A stretch of 64,000 bases of DNA from Acridotheres tristis (taxonomy: Eukaryota; Chordata; Aves; Passeriformes; Sturnidae). The translations under genes and the position numbers were made by a program. The stretch lies in NCBI GenBank assembly GCA_037013685.1, contig CM072899.1:11388479-11452478 (forward strand). The letters run 5' to 3'. Below the pieces are notes generated by a model. That model saw only the letters and a program-made list of their open reading frames with translations. It was not told the origin of the DNA and did not search any database. Below, in pieces: positions 12,701-25,800 of this stretch (position 1 is the stretch's first letter; every line of letters starts with the position of its first letter).

Positions 12701-14849
12701 TCCTATAGTGAATCTGGAAAGGAAGAGATTTGTAACTTCTGTGTTGTTTCTGTCTGTTTAAATCATCTTGAAATGACTGTTGGGATCAAGGTTCCACCTG
12801 GACATGCAGCATTGCTGGAAACAATATTGCTCTCCAAGGTAGACTTAACTTCTGCAGCATTTCCATGGCACTACTTGCTTGTGCAGGGTTATCTGCAATG
12901 CTGACTGGTAGTGGTTAATGCACGAGATTAATTTGGAGTGTATATTTTGTGCCATTGCCTTGCAGATAATTTTGCCTTAATAGTTAGCTAGTGTAGAGAG
13001 CTGTTACTGTCAAAGAACTGGTACACTCTTCAGTGGGGTTTAAAGTAATAAAATAATGCAAGATGATCTCGACTCTAAGTAGAAGAAAATACTGTGTGAT
13101 ATGAATGTCATACTTTTATTTGATATGATGATGAATTTTCTTAGATACATTTTTTTTCTGTCAAGATGTCAGTAAACATTTTCCATGACAGGGAAATGAT
13201 ACAGGCATAGTTGTTCTGAGGTTGGTCTTGGCACTGAAGTGTGATAGCTCCACTGGTGCTGCATGTGCTGCCCCATGTATGTAGGTGTTCTCCCCACTAA
13301 TTTGCCATATTAGTGTCCTCTTTGGACTCCTGGAGACTACTGGCTGATGTGATGTCCATGTGTAGTCTCTTGTGCTCAGTATTCTGTAGCTCTTTTGGAA
13401 TTACCAACACACTGGGTTGTAGGATCTCATGGTGAAGCCTCCAAATCCCAGTGCACAAGTGTGCCACAAATGGAGGAATGGATTAAGTTCTTGTATGCTT
13501 CATGAGTGAGCAGTTTGGCTCTAGTACAGCAACACGAGGATAAACAAATATGCAGGTTTGTTACTCCAAAATGAAGTTGAAAAGAAAACTAAGCATCTAA
13601 TGAGCTATTAAGATTACTTCTGACTTCTAGATTTTTTTTTAAATATTGTCTCAACTTCCTTTATCTGCTCACTCTATTTTTTTTCTCCTGCCTGTCCTTT
13701 TTTGTCCATTTTTAGCTTCCTTTCCAGCCTCAAAGTTTGCTCTTCAAAGTGATTGGTCTTTTCTACTTATAATACCATAGATTGAAGAAACTTTTTTTCT
13801 TGCGTTTTCTCATCCACTGTTGCAATTTTGTGCTGTGACTGGGATGCAGCTGAGCAAAAAGGCACATGTTATCCTGGGACTTAGTAGGTAACATCTTTCC
13901 TGTTGAACCATTGCAGCTCCAGGGACCAAGTGTTGTGTTCTTGGCTTTGTGTACCCTGGGGTTCAAGATCAATTTGAAACTAAGTTAATGGACATTGCTG
14001 TAGTAATCACAAGTTTCATCCAAATGCCTTTTTGTTTAACTTTATAGTAACTCCTTAAAGCAAAGGATGGCTAGATTGCGTTTGCATAACTTGTTTGCTT
14101 AAGCCTTGCTGCTGCCAGGTCATTAACTTTATTTTCATTTCTTTTAATTTCAGGTAGAATTGTTCTGAATGCAGTTTAATTGAAAGCAGACCCACATGCA
14201 CATACACAAGCTGTTTGAGCAGGAATCGTAGTGGGATGCTTGATTAGTAATTGGGAAGGTGACCTCTTGTATGGTACACACAGCCTTCACATGACACTGC
14301 TGCTGGGAATGTAGCATTATTAGAAGGCTTAGTTAGGGCAGAGAGGAACTCTCATGTTTTAAATATTCAAATTCAAGTGCTGGAAGCTTTGGCAAAATTT
14401 CAGTAACCAGAATGAAGGGAGGGAATGTCACTCTTCTTTGGTCATCCATAGACAGTACACTTCCTTGTTTGATGAGGCTTTTAGAAGCAGAGCAGCTCAG
14501 CAAGTGTCAGATTAACTATGCTGTGGTCTCTGTGTTGTAAAGTTCTGCTCAGTTGTGGCTGCTGGCAAAGAAAGGATCTGAATATTGAAAACATTGCTTA
14601 ACCAATGCTGCTGAAAATCAATATTCAGACCCAGAGACAGAAGAAAATGGATTAGTGCCTAAGTGCCCAGAAATCTGTATTTACTCTATTACCAGAGGAC
14701 TTTCTTGAAGTATTGCTGTAGCACCATAGGAAGTCCTCTGAATTTCATGCCTTGTACTGTGTGTTTCTGAGAGGACTTCACTTAGAGAATTCTCTACATT
14801 TTATTCTTTGATACTGCCATGAAAATTATATGAGAATTCACTTTGATCT

Positions 14850-15240
14850 TTAAATGTTTATTCGGCTCATCACCTGAAGCTGTCATCATATGCCTGTGAC
14901 AATAGCATGTGTTGTTGAAACTAAATGTGAAATGCATCTTTTCACTAAAATATTCCCATCACTTCAAGCTGCACCAGCTATTATAACATGAATTGGAAAA
15001 GTTAATACTAGAGAGAGCCAATATTTACAGTATCAGCTGGAGTGATATAATTAGTTTGGCTGCCCAGATAGTACTGTGATGAACATGATACCAATGCCTA
15101 GATACAGATTTCCATTTGCAACTGTCTGAAATGAAAGTGACAAACTCCCAGGCTCTTCATGGGAGTAAAGATTAGCTTCAAAATGTACGACATAAAATTG
15201 GCTTCTCTTTATTTCTCCTCTAATGAAAAAATAACATTTC
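14850..15240. promoter_or_regulatory. Candidate conserved non-coding element in intron 4
   Basis: This high-complexity stretch without simple repeats carries clustered motif cores: an E-box CAGCTG at 15034-15039, a homeodomain core TAATTA at 15048-15053 and a GATA core AGATAG at 15066-15071. It has no coding potential. Texture and motif clustering suggest a regulatory element, but conservation has not been measured. Confidence 0.25.
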
Positions 15241-18200
15241 ATACTTCAGAAATAACAAGGAAAGCTCAAGTAGCCTTTTAAAGAGTCTCTGTAGCTAATA
15301 CATTTTTAAATACTAAAATTGTAGACTTCAAAACTGTCAGGTGTGTGTGAAAGGTTTAGTAGTCAAGCTGTTCTTTTCTAGGCAACTTGTATTTAAGATA
15401 TATTCTCTCAATATATGTGTATAGGGTATGTAATAGTTTCTGCAGAAGAATGCCAGAGGTGGCCTTAATCCTTCTGCAGTTTAGGTGGCAGAAATCAGCC
15501 ATGAGAACAGATTAACTCATGGAAGTAAATAACCCAGGTGTATATATACAGCTGTCAAGGTTTTTTCCTCAACCAAAAGGGGATAGAAGTATGGAGAACA
15601 AGTCAGAAATTTGTTTGTCATGTAAGTTTTGTGTGGGGCTTTAGAATGTCTTCAAAAATTTTTCTGCTCTTTCTTGATATTCCTTTAAATTATTTGATTT
15701 TGTTTTTTTAATTTCAATTACTATGTTGTATATTAATTATATAATGAATTTCAGTAGACTGTTATGCTAAGCATGCCTAGAGGAGGTTTTTGTCTGATGT
15801 GCAATACCTAGTACATACGACTGCAGAAAGTTAAATAACAGGTTAAGGAAAAATATGTACTGTTATGAATCAATTCATTTTTGGAATATAGGTATTATTC
15901 ATGAGGTATTTTCTTGCCTAATTAAAGATATCAGTCCTGCTTATGGAGATTAGCTGACAACAATTTAAAATCTTGAGGGAGTGAGGAGTATGCAGGTGTA
16001 CCACAAACACTCAAAACCACAGAAAAAAGGAAAGCTTAAAAGTATGTACTTTTACTAGAGGGTTGGAATAAATGCTCAATACAACTAAAATAAATGCCCA
16101 GTTTGGCCTTGAGTCAGCATAGAGCAACACCACTTGGTTTTGTCTAAATGCAAATCTTTGTAAAATGAAGTAAAATACAACAGTAAATCCCACTGTGAAC
16201 TATTTTGCATTTGGTTTTAGGAGAGAGTTGAAGTCAAGTAGTGATTGAATAGGAATAATGTTTTGTACAATATGTGTTTGTTTCAAATGTTCCTTTTCTG
16301 TTGTTGAGATGATATTCTTGTTTGGGGAAAAGTAGTAGTGTGTACAAAGTGTATTAAGGTGGCAAGGACCCTCACATTAATGGTTCTTTCCAGTCTTATC
16401 AAGGCTGCTCTGTTGTTTGGGCTCTGGAGGAGGTTATTAGAGATCTTCACCCCAGGGTAGTTTTTTTTTTAATCTCTTATGGGTGGAGGTGGAGAATGTA
16501 TCCCTGTGTTCGAGAACTGAGCGAGGCCCCAACTTGTTCTGAGCCCTCAGAACTTTTATAGTTACTTGAGTCTGAGATGTTACATAAGATTGAAGTTCAA
16601 CATAATTTATTCTGGTGTGTTAATATTTTTTGGTTGTGTATTTCCCCAAATAGTAGGAAATGGTGGGAAATTCGTAGATTAGTGGAAATCTCAGTGTCTG
16701 CTTTTCTGCTTTGCAGAAAGCACTAACAGATTAGTCAAAAGTTCTAAAATAAATTGTGGTCAAACACTTTTTGTAGTACAAAATTTTTTTTTCAGGTCTT
16801 TTCCTTTTACTTGTCTTTGCTTTGTTTTCGTCTTCTTTCTTCCTACCTACTCATCCTTTCTGTGGAGTTTTTTGCAGTTCCATTTTTCCATCTACTTTCC
16901 AGAGGTGTGATCTGTGTAGGTAGCACATCTCTGGTTGTCAGAGCTGAGGCTCTGGCTGCACTTCTGCAGAGTCCTTGGAGATTTCGAAGTCTTTGTGGCA
17001 GGGGGAAATTTTTTTGCAACTTGGTTTACAGTTGGGAATAGAGAGAATGGGGTTAATAAGAGTAAGGAGAACGTGTTCAGGGAAGGCACTTGTGGCTTCA
17101 GTAGCCTCTACTTGTGTAAAATGTGTATGCTGAACTGATTTGGGGGATTACTGGAAACATTGAGGTGCTTTTTATTTTTAATGGGATGTTTTTGGCAGGA
17201 AATGAAGCAGTATTTTTGGAAAATGAAGGTAATTCTCTATTAAAAACACACAAATAAGAATGCAAAGGTAAAGGTTCTATTCACTTGGTTTGTGGGGTTT
17301 TGTGGTGTTTGGTTTTCTTTTTTGTTTGTGAGTTTTTGTCTTTTTAATTTTCAGGAGGATGGGGCACTTGGGGTTTTTTGTTTGTTTTGTTTATTTAAAT
17401 AAGGGTGACTCTAATTCTTGTCTGAGGGTTTTACATGTTCAGTATTGGCGTGATGCTTTGAAGGTGCATGTATAGGGAGAGAGGCAAAGTTTTTATGTCA
17501 GATTTAAATGGAGCAGGGGAGAAAGAAAAGTTAATGCTCAGGCATAGTTTTCTGGTTATAGTGTGACTCACAAGAAAGACTTAGTCCATCTGACACGTAC
17601 ATTATAAACAGTTGTAAAAACATGCCATTAGATATCCAGAATGGGGAGTGGGCTGAGTTAATGTTATTCTGAATCCGTAATGTTCACATTTTCTGGCACA
17701 GTGAGTGTAATGCTACAAATCAAATGTTGTATTACTGCTTTTTCTTTTACATTACTTTGTTGTCCCTGATGGACAACGTCCCTTCTGATCAGCTCAGAAA
17801 TGAAGTTTTAATCCTGCCTTTCATTTTTTCCGTGTCATCTACTGATGCTGACACCAGGGCTTTTTATTTGAGTCAGGATTTAGATACACTTCGACAGAGA
17901 ACTCATTGATGTGATTTAAATTTTTATACTTACATGAAGTGCTTTAAAGCACACGCTGCATTTCTTGCTGTTTCCCTATATATGAAGAATCAAGTTTTCA
18001 GGTTAGATTTATGTTTAAATATGATTATATTTTAAGTTTTTGTTAATGTCTCCCTCAATCTCAGTTGTGTGGTGATAATTTTCCGCAGTGTATTTGCATA
18101 AATGGTTTTAAACCTATTGAAGCCATACCTATATCTGAGCATGGCCACGTAGAAATGAGTCTTGTATCTTCCTAATGTTTTGTAGGCCACTAACATTCAT

Positions 18201-20768
18201 TGGTAATCTTTGTTCAGAATTTGGATTCCTGTGTTTTAAGTTTTTAAAAGTAGTAGATTTTTTAGGTTCTGTCTTGGATCTGAAGAAGACATTATTTTAA
18301 AACTATTAAATGTTTATAAACTTTTTAGAAACTACACTATCTGTGGCATGTGCTATATCTAAGAGGGGTTTTTATATTTTCATTTCAGAAGAGTTTTCTT
18401 TTTCTAAAAAACTATGAAAATGACCCTTTTTTGTGATAAAGATGGAGCTTTAGGATCTGTTTCATATTCAGTTTAATCTTAGCTTTAATAACGTTAAGAT
18501 TTCATGCCGTGTTTAAGTCCCCTTGCCAAAGTAATTTATTCCACCTATTATTTTTTACCTGCGTTTGTAAGTCAGCTACTAAGACTCCAATAGGTTGATA
18601 TAGACACTAGAGAACAGCATGTGAAAAGAAAAAAAATCTTCTCCACTCCATATGTAGCAATTGCAACAAGTGGGATTAGATTTGAGAGGCTGAATGTATC
18701 TCTTATGCCGAGAGTGTAAGAGATGGTAACAAGATAGTAACAGAAAAGTTTCAGTGTGCACGGAGATGTCACAGCAAGTCTTGAAAGTTGAGTGTCTTGG
18801 TTTCTTGTTTTTTGTGGGGGACGGTTGTGAGAGTGTGGTTGTTAGTTTTTTTTCTCATACAGATACTGAAAGTTCAAGTGACAAAGGAAAACAAATTCCC
18901 AGAGATGCCGATTATCCCAGTTACCACTCAAATAATTTGCAGCCACAAGAGCTCAGTGTTAATATAAAGCAGACTGCTGTGATTTGATGATGGATTTAGC
19001 TGTTTAATTGTGAAATAGGCCAATGAAGTGTATCATAAATGTGTTTTATTTTGGGACTAAGACTTTCTGCCTGTTACATTTAAAGAGCATATTAGATGCA
19101 TTTCTCATATGCAATTTTTCATGTGGCAGTTCTGCCTAGATTGAGTTCGTAGTGCTCTGATAATGATCAGTCTTCTGCAATAATGAAAAATAAATCAGAG
19201 TTGGAACAGGCAAATATGTGTGCTTTTGAACCTGCAGGGTTATTTTTTCTCTTTTTCTATTTGTTCATAAATAAAACAAGCTTTAGTTTCTTTGAAGCAG
19301 ACATCTCTCTGCAAAGGGGAGAAGCTGAAACCAGCACAGGCAGGTGTTGAGCAAATGTCTCCAAGGAGCTCTCACAAGTGTTGTGTTATACATTTTTGAG
19401 TCTTTTTATTAGTCTGCTCAGAATCTCACTTCTCAAGTTTGTACTTAATTGCTGGGTGATTCTGTGGCATAAGCATCCAGATGTCTACCTGTTGTTTAAA
19501 TCTGATTCCAGCCAGTCTCCCAAGCAAGACTTGTTTACCCCTTGTAAGACTCACTCAGGTACCCTCTCCTCAGAGCTGGAATGTCGTTGCTTCAAGATAA
19601 TTTTAACTGACAAATTTAGAAGACCACACACTTGGGATGTTTAGTTGTACATTTTGAACCACACTTAGAAAAATGTAGGTGATTTACATGTTCCAAAAAC
19701 ATTAATGTTTCCAACCTCGTCAATTATTTTTAATATTAAAAGTCAGCAGATGGAGCCAAAGGCTTGTAGGAAAATGACTTGTGCTGAATGTATATTAAAC
19801 CACAAAGCCCACTAAGTTTAACTACTAATGTTTCTACTAAAATTTCTAACAGGAAAGCTACTTATTTGCTGCTAAACCTCACATTAGCATCCCTTTTTCA
19901 TTCCCTTTTGTCTGTGCAGAGTGAGAGCTCATCTCTTCGTGTACCAGCGGTCTAAGAAGACTAAAAACAGTGAAGTTTGAGTGGGAACCCGATTTTCTTT
20001 GTAGATTTACTTCTGTGCAATGTTTTTTGTGTCTGAAAAATGGTGTTATATTTTGTCAATGTTTTTCCTTTTCCTGTGAGCATGGTAACTGGAATCCTCT
20101 ATTGGGGGTTAGACTGGAATTCATTGCAATTTTGTTTCTATTGTTGCATGGTTGGTAAGGTGCTGCGGTTTCATGTTTTTCTTCTGAAACAACTGAAATA
20201 AGTCTTTGCCTTAGATAACTTGTCGAACTTGGTATCCTAATAGCTAACCTTGTGCTTTTTGTTCAATGTTAGCATCCTTTTGGGATTTAAAATACTATTT
20301 TCATAAAAATAAGGGGATGGGATGTTTTCTAAACAATGTGTGCAATTTCTCATTTTTATGAAATAAAAAAACCCCAAGGGCAATGTGGTACCTACCTTTT
20401 GTAGGAAAAGGGAGAAAAAACTATCATAGTTTTAAAATATGATATCCAAAGGGGATGCAAAAAACTGTGATGGCTGAACAGAGAATATTTCAGTGGTACA
20501 ATGATGTTTTGCCTTTTAAGAAAGACAGAAAAATGAAATTGTTAAATGACTAATGGCAGCTGTTTTGTCGAACTCTATGTAAAAACTTTTCTCCTCTAAA
20601 TCTAATTTTTCTGAAGAAATATTAAAGGTATATATGTTACATGTATACTCTAGAGCCTCTGGGATATAAATGTATGCTTAAATATTGCATGTATATTTTT
20701 TCTCATTTTTGTTTTACTGATTCTTGAAGCTCGGTCCCTTCAGTTTGAAGCAAGAATATCAATAGAGA

Positions 20769-20790
20769 AACTTGGCTTACTGGCCAAGTT
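20769..20790. promoter_or_regulatory. NFI-like inverted repeat
   Basis: AACTTGGC at 20769-20776 and its exact reverse complement GCCAAGTT at 20783-20790 are separated by six bases. The cores TTGGC and GCCAA are the two half-sites recognised by nuclear factor I dimers. The usual spacing is five bases, so this is a near match. It could also simply be a small hairpin. Confidence 0.3.
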
Positions 20791-23206
20791 AAAAGCTTGT
20801 CGTATTTTTCTGTTTATCTTTGGCCTCATCTCTGTTTAAATTATCTTTCCTGCACTCCTGCTGTGGAAAGACAGTGATACAACTTCTACCAGTTGTACCA
20901 GCTTGCTGACTTAATTTCCTCTAATGAACATTGGCTGTAGTAGCAAGAGTTTCTAACACTGACGTTTTTCTTTCGAATGATGTGGTCGGTTTTTACTTTC
21001 AGATTCATTCTGGACTTAGTCATAAGCTTTTCTAGTAGACATTTTACTTCCAGAATGTGCTCAGTCACTTCCAATGAAATTATATTTTCTTTTCAAGCCC
21101 CTTGCATAGTGTTAGAAAAGTCAAACAGGACTGGGATGATGCATCCCAAATTATATATTTATTCAGTCTCCAGGTAACTGAATGTTAGTCTCACTGTGAT
21201 ATGAGTATCTTCTGTATTTCTATTTACTGTAGATGAACATTAATGCAGCTTTTAAAACAGAAAATAAACTGATAATATAGGAAGGCACAATGCTTTTTGC
21301 TGTATTGGAGCTGTGAGAGCTGGTGACTGATGAAAAAAATCTGCAGATAGAGAAGCCTGATCATGAAGAAGTACTTCTAAAAAATCTGATGAAACTTTTA
21401 AAAATACATTGCCTCCCCCCAGCAAAGAGAAAATACAAACACCCATCTAACTATCTAGTTTCTAATAATGAAAAATTTTTGCATTGCTGGGTATGCTAGT
21501 TAATGTTCTTTGGACTGGTTTCAGTCATCTCAGACAATTTTTCTGTGGCCCGCACACTTAATATTGCATCTGATTTCAACTTTAATTTAAAAAGGAAAGG
21601 ATATAGCTTTTAGGACTGGGGAGGGAGTGACAGTTGCAGTTTTCCAGTCTTGAGTGCAGGCAGAGCAGTCATATGTGAAATCTTCTCCCAGTCCTGGAAT
21701 GTTAATTTTGAAGCCCAGTTGTGGTACTTTGAAATGTCATTGGCCATTTTAGTGAAGGTTGTCTTAGCAAATGTGATTGGGCAGCTACAGTCCTGAGACC
21801 CAAAGGACAGGAAGTGACAGAGTCTGTGACAAAAGAAATTGAGCAGAAGAGGGATACATAGAAAGGAAACAAAAACCTGGTTTTTGGTGTACTGCAATAC
21901 TACTTAAAGAATTGTTCTTTACTTTGTGAAATACTTTTATGTGCCAACAGACTACTTTTCTTCATAGGTTTCAAGTTGCCCCTGTTACTTTTACCAAGTT
22001 TCTGTCCTGGGTGAGTTGCTGTCAGGTGTTCTTGGTCAGGTGTGCTGATGGCTCTGAAGCTGTCTCCTCTGTTAAACATGCATTCTGCAACCCCAGTGAG
22101 CCTATTTATAAGATTCCCTCATGGGCCACATCTAGATTCCTTTTAAAAGACCCATAATGGATTAAAATTTTTTGTAAATTGACAACTGTTTACCATCTTT
22201 CTCCTGACTGATGACTGTTTCCTTATCATTAATATATAAATGCCCAGAGCCGATGTTTCTCAGGAAATATTCTGATAGTGTGTTCTAAAACAAATTAATC
22301 AATAAAAACACCCACAAAAGCAAAATAGCATGTTGTTTGTAGTTTGTTGTGACTATTTTGGTAAACATTGCCTTAGCCAAGAGAATCCTGTTGACATTCA
22401 CTGACCTCAGCAGTACTTGCACATCTCTGCCCCATGGGCTTGTTCCCTTCCCTGAGTTGCAGTGGATTTCCCATGTTTGTTACAGGTGTCTGTGATACTT
22501 GATACTGGAAAATAAGGCTGCTTGTTTTAAATAGGAAATGGATTTGCATAGGTGCTCAGAAATACTAAAATATGCTGATGATAGTTGTAATTTCCTTGGA
22601 TCTTGATGCATGTTTTAAAAATCGCGTCAATAGGGCTGCCAGTAAGAAATGCCTGTGTACAAAATGTAGAAATATTTATTCACCTGATGGCAGTTGAAAG
22701 GTTTAGGCAAATAGATAATAGATCAGAAGTGTTTAGAAGATAATAGTTTGTACTTGTATCATTTGAATACAGCTCCTGTCTGTCATTGTCAGAGTATAGT
22801 AGGTGTGCTTGCAGCATGTATTGGGGATTGCTTCTTTTATAGTCAAACGTAAGGTTTTTCACATTGGACAGCTCTTCCATAGCAGTTAACAAATCCTTAA
22901 GAGGCAGAGAAATCACGACTCTTTGTCCTATTATAAATACTTGTTGTATCAGAGGTGAGGGCCCTTTTCATGAGTTAATCAAAAAGACCTATGCAAACAA
23001 GCAAGAGGATTTTTTTCTTTGGTCAGTCACTGCAGTTACAGAGCCTGACATTGTTAGTGAACCTTCGTGATCTCATAGGCTACTGCAAACTCTTGTGCAC
23101 CAGAACCCTCTTAATAAAAACGTGAGGCACTGGATACACAAATTCATAGCAGCTGTCACAGCTGGGCTGTGGTGAAGTTTGGTCAAGACCCTTTGAACTT
23201 TTTATT

Positions 23207-23230
23207 TCACACTAATCCCATTTAGTGTGA
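23207..23230. promoter_or_regulatory. Perfect 9-bp inverted repeat with T-box-like halves
   Basis: TCACACTAA at 23207-23215 is repeated as its exact reverse complement TTAGTGTGA at 23222-23230 around the 6-base spacer TCCCAT. The TCACAC/GTGTGA halves resemble T-box half-sites in the head-to-head arrangement. TAATCCC, which spans the left arm and spacer, is the core bound by bicoid-class homeodomains (OTX, PITX, GSC). Protein binding is inferred, not shown. Confidence 0.35.
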
Positions 23231-24719
23231 TCAATATACGGACCTCCAGCTCCTAGGTCTGTTAATTGGGTGTCAAGTGTTGGGTTGGCCTGTGTCAGGC
23301 TGTAAAATACAAACACAGAAGAGACTATCAGTAGGGAAGTAAAGTGTTTATTGTCTGAATGTATAAGAGTGAAAAGTTGCCTTCCTAGCCTGAGATGTCC
23401 TTAGGGATCTTAAGGATCTTTTGTTTCTCTCAGTAAGGTAACTGTATAGTTAAATATGCATTTTACCAAAAATACTGCAGTTGGTGGCTGCAGAATAATG
23501 TAAAAGATCTAGCTAATAATTTGATGCTGGAATGCCTCTTTGTCTACCTACCCTCCTGCCTTTTTCCCTGATGATAAATATACTTAATTGCTCTTGTAAC
23601 TATTGGTGTTGAGTTGCTTTAAGATGGGAGTCCTTTCTTGTTTTGCTCATGTATGTCTAAAATGAAGTTTCTTCTAAGACTTACCAATATTTATTTTAAC
23701 TTGTGCTTTGTAGAATTCAGGGAATAGACAGGATAGCTTAGATCTTCATTTCCCCATTTCAGAGAATCTCGGGAGGTTTTTTAACTCCCCCATCTTTAGT
23801 TCTCTATCATTCAGGGAAGGGTAAATATGTAGAATGATATTTCAACTTTCATACGTTTTTGGGTTCTTTTATTTCAGCCTTTCAGTGACAGAAAGGACTG
23901 GGGAGTTGTGAGTAGTTTGTTTCATCTCCTTTGAAGAAAACCTAAAATTTATATTCCCAGATCAGACCTTTCCTATAACTCACGCAACTCATCCTGTTAA
24001 CTGTTTTAATATATGGCACCACTATTTCATTAAACAACATCCAGGAATAATTAGTTCAGCAATGATGCCTCGGAACAAAAGCCCTTGATTTCGTTTAACT
24101 TTATAAGTTGGTCTCTTTTGATCTGCAAGAACACATCTGGGGCCTTTAAGAAAGCAGAAAGAAAAATATTAAATGTTTAGTAAGGCTGTTGGTGAAGGTT
24201 TCAAAGCACAGTAACCCTTTGGTACCATGACGTAGCTCAGAAGCAAAAAAGTGTGAATTTCTTGTTTCATAAGCTGTCACATGGCACCTCTGTAGTAAAT
24301 GCAGTTTTTGTTACCCGATGATGACTACATTTTGCCTTTATGTCCAGGTTCAGAAGAGGGAGTATCTTCATTCTTTGCCCAATTTTTTTCATTCATTTTT
24401 CTGACCTTTATCTGCATTTTTTCTTGGCTGCATTTGAGTGAAGTAATCAGAATCATTACAGTAAACCTGACTTTTTTTGCCAGGTATCTTTGCAATAGAA
24501 TTTATTTTTGCTGCATGAAACTTTTCACTGTACTGCTTTGTTCCTTTAGTAGCTTACTATAATTTGCCAAGGTGCTAGGGATAAATTCATTTGTTCTTTA
24601 CTCTAGACTTAGCTGCTTAGATTTTGCAAATATCCTAAGGACTTGCAAAAGTGTAGAGGATATAAATTTACTCGTCTAATCTTAATCACTGTTACTGACT
24701 TGTAATAGAAAATTGCTTA

Positions 24720-25800
24720 CCAGTTGAACTCTTTAAAATTTGCCACTAAAAAACTCCTGCCTCGAGGGAAAGCTATAAAGATTTTGTACACCAATTGTTT
24801 TTTATTTCGTAAACTGAAAACTATTCCGAAAAATACTTGTCTGATCATAATTAATTCCTTTTTCTTTTCTTCTCCTAGCAGAGGTAGCCTTTGTTTTGAT
24901 TCTAATTAGTAGAAGGAATTCACCAGGAGTAGCACCGTATCATTTGATTTGTACTGTTGTGCATGTTGTGTTTGCTTGTTTGCTGTACTGCACCCGAGTG
25001 CTGCTGTATTTATATTCCAAGTGTTTCCTAGAAAATGTACAAATCACCACGATTAATGTTAACGTTTGCCATAGCTAATGAAGCCTACCAGATCTCTCAG
25101 TAATTATTCATCACCTTTGTTTCATTTTGTATAAATCATGGCTTCTATTAACAAGCTTATTTTAGAGAAAGGACAGGAGAACTTTGTTCATGAGAAAGAA
25201 ATGAGAAAACAACTTCTTTCTTTTTTCTCCCCTTGGCCATTCAAAATAGAAGTGAAAAGAGTTGAAAATATTATTTTTCGTTACAAGTTTTATTTTTAAA
25301 TGCAACTTTATGTTCACTCTGTTTGTTTTCCTTAGTGAGCCTTTAACTCTAAGGTTGTGACCCAAAAATGACCTCCTTTTCCACTCTCAATTGCTTTTGA
25401 ACTACTCCAATAAGTAAAAAGAAATAACCCAACAGAAGGGTAACCAGATCACTGCTACCACACCAAGGAAACGGGCAGGCTTTAGGATGCTCTTCTTTAA
25501 TCTCTCTATCCACAGAGCCTTCATTTTAATTTGCAAAATTGAACCCAGATCGAGAGCAGTAAAGCCTGAATACAGTAAATATTCATGCCTCAGTGATCTA
25601 GAGTGGCTCCATTACATTTCAGAGATTGGGAGAATTACCTTTTGGATTATGTATATTCATGGGCTGATTTTTATTTGAGATATAATATTACTCACATTGG
25701 GCTACATGTCGCATATTCTGTCAAAAACAGCCTTCTCACAAAGCTCCAAATGTTCTTTACACGTAAAAGTTTTACTTATTTTCCCTATAGTTTCCTCCCT
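24720..25800. promoter_or_regulatory. Candidate conserved non-coding block in intron 4
   Basis: About 1 kb of complex, non-repetitive AT-rich DNA retains scattered CpGs and homeodomain cores (TAATTA at 25101-25106). It contains long motif-dense runs, for example around 25540-25720. There is no coding frame with family resemblance. The texture resembles vertebrate ultraconserved or developmental enhancer sequence. This is a judgement by eye with no alignment behind it. Confidence 0.25.

Noticed and set aside
14130..14160. Second recursive splice site (TTTCAG|GTAGAA)
   Set aside because: The pyrimidine tract is good, but the donor half lacks the +5 G. It is weaker than the site at 9761 and is mentioned only there.
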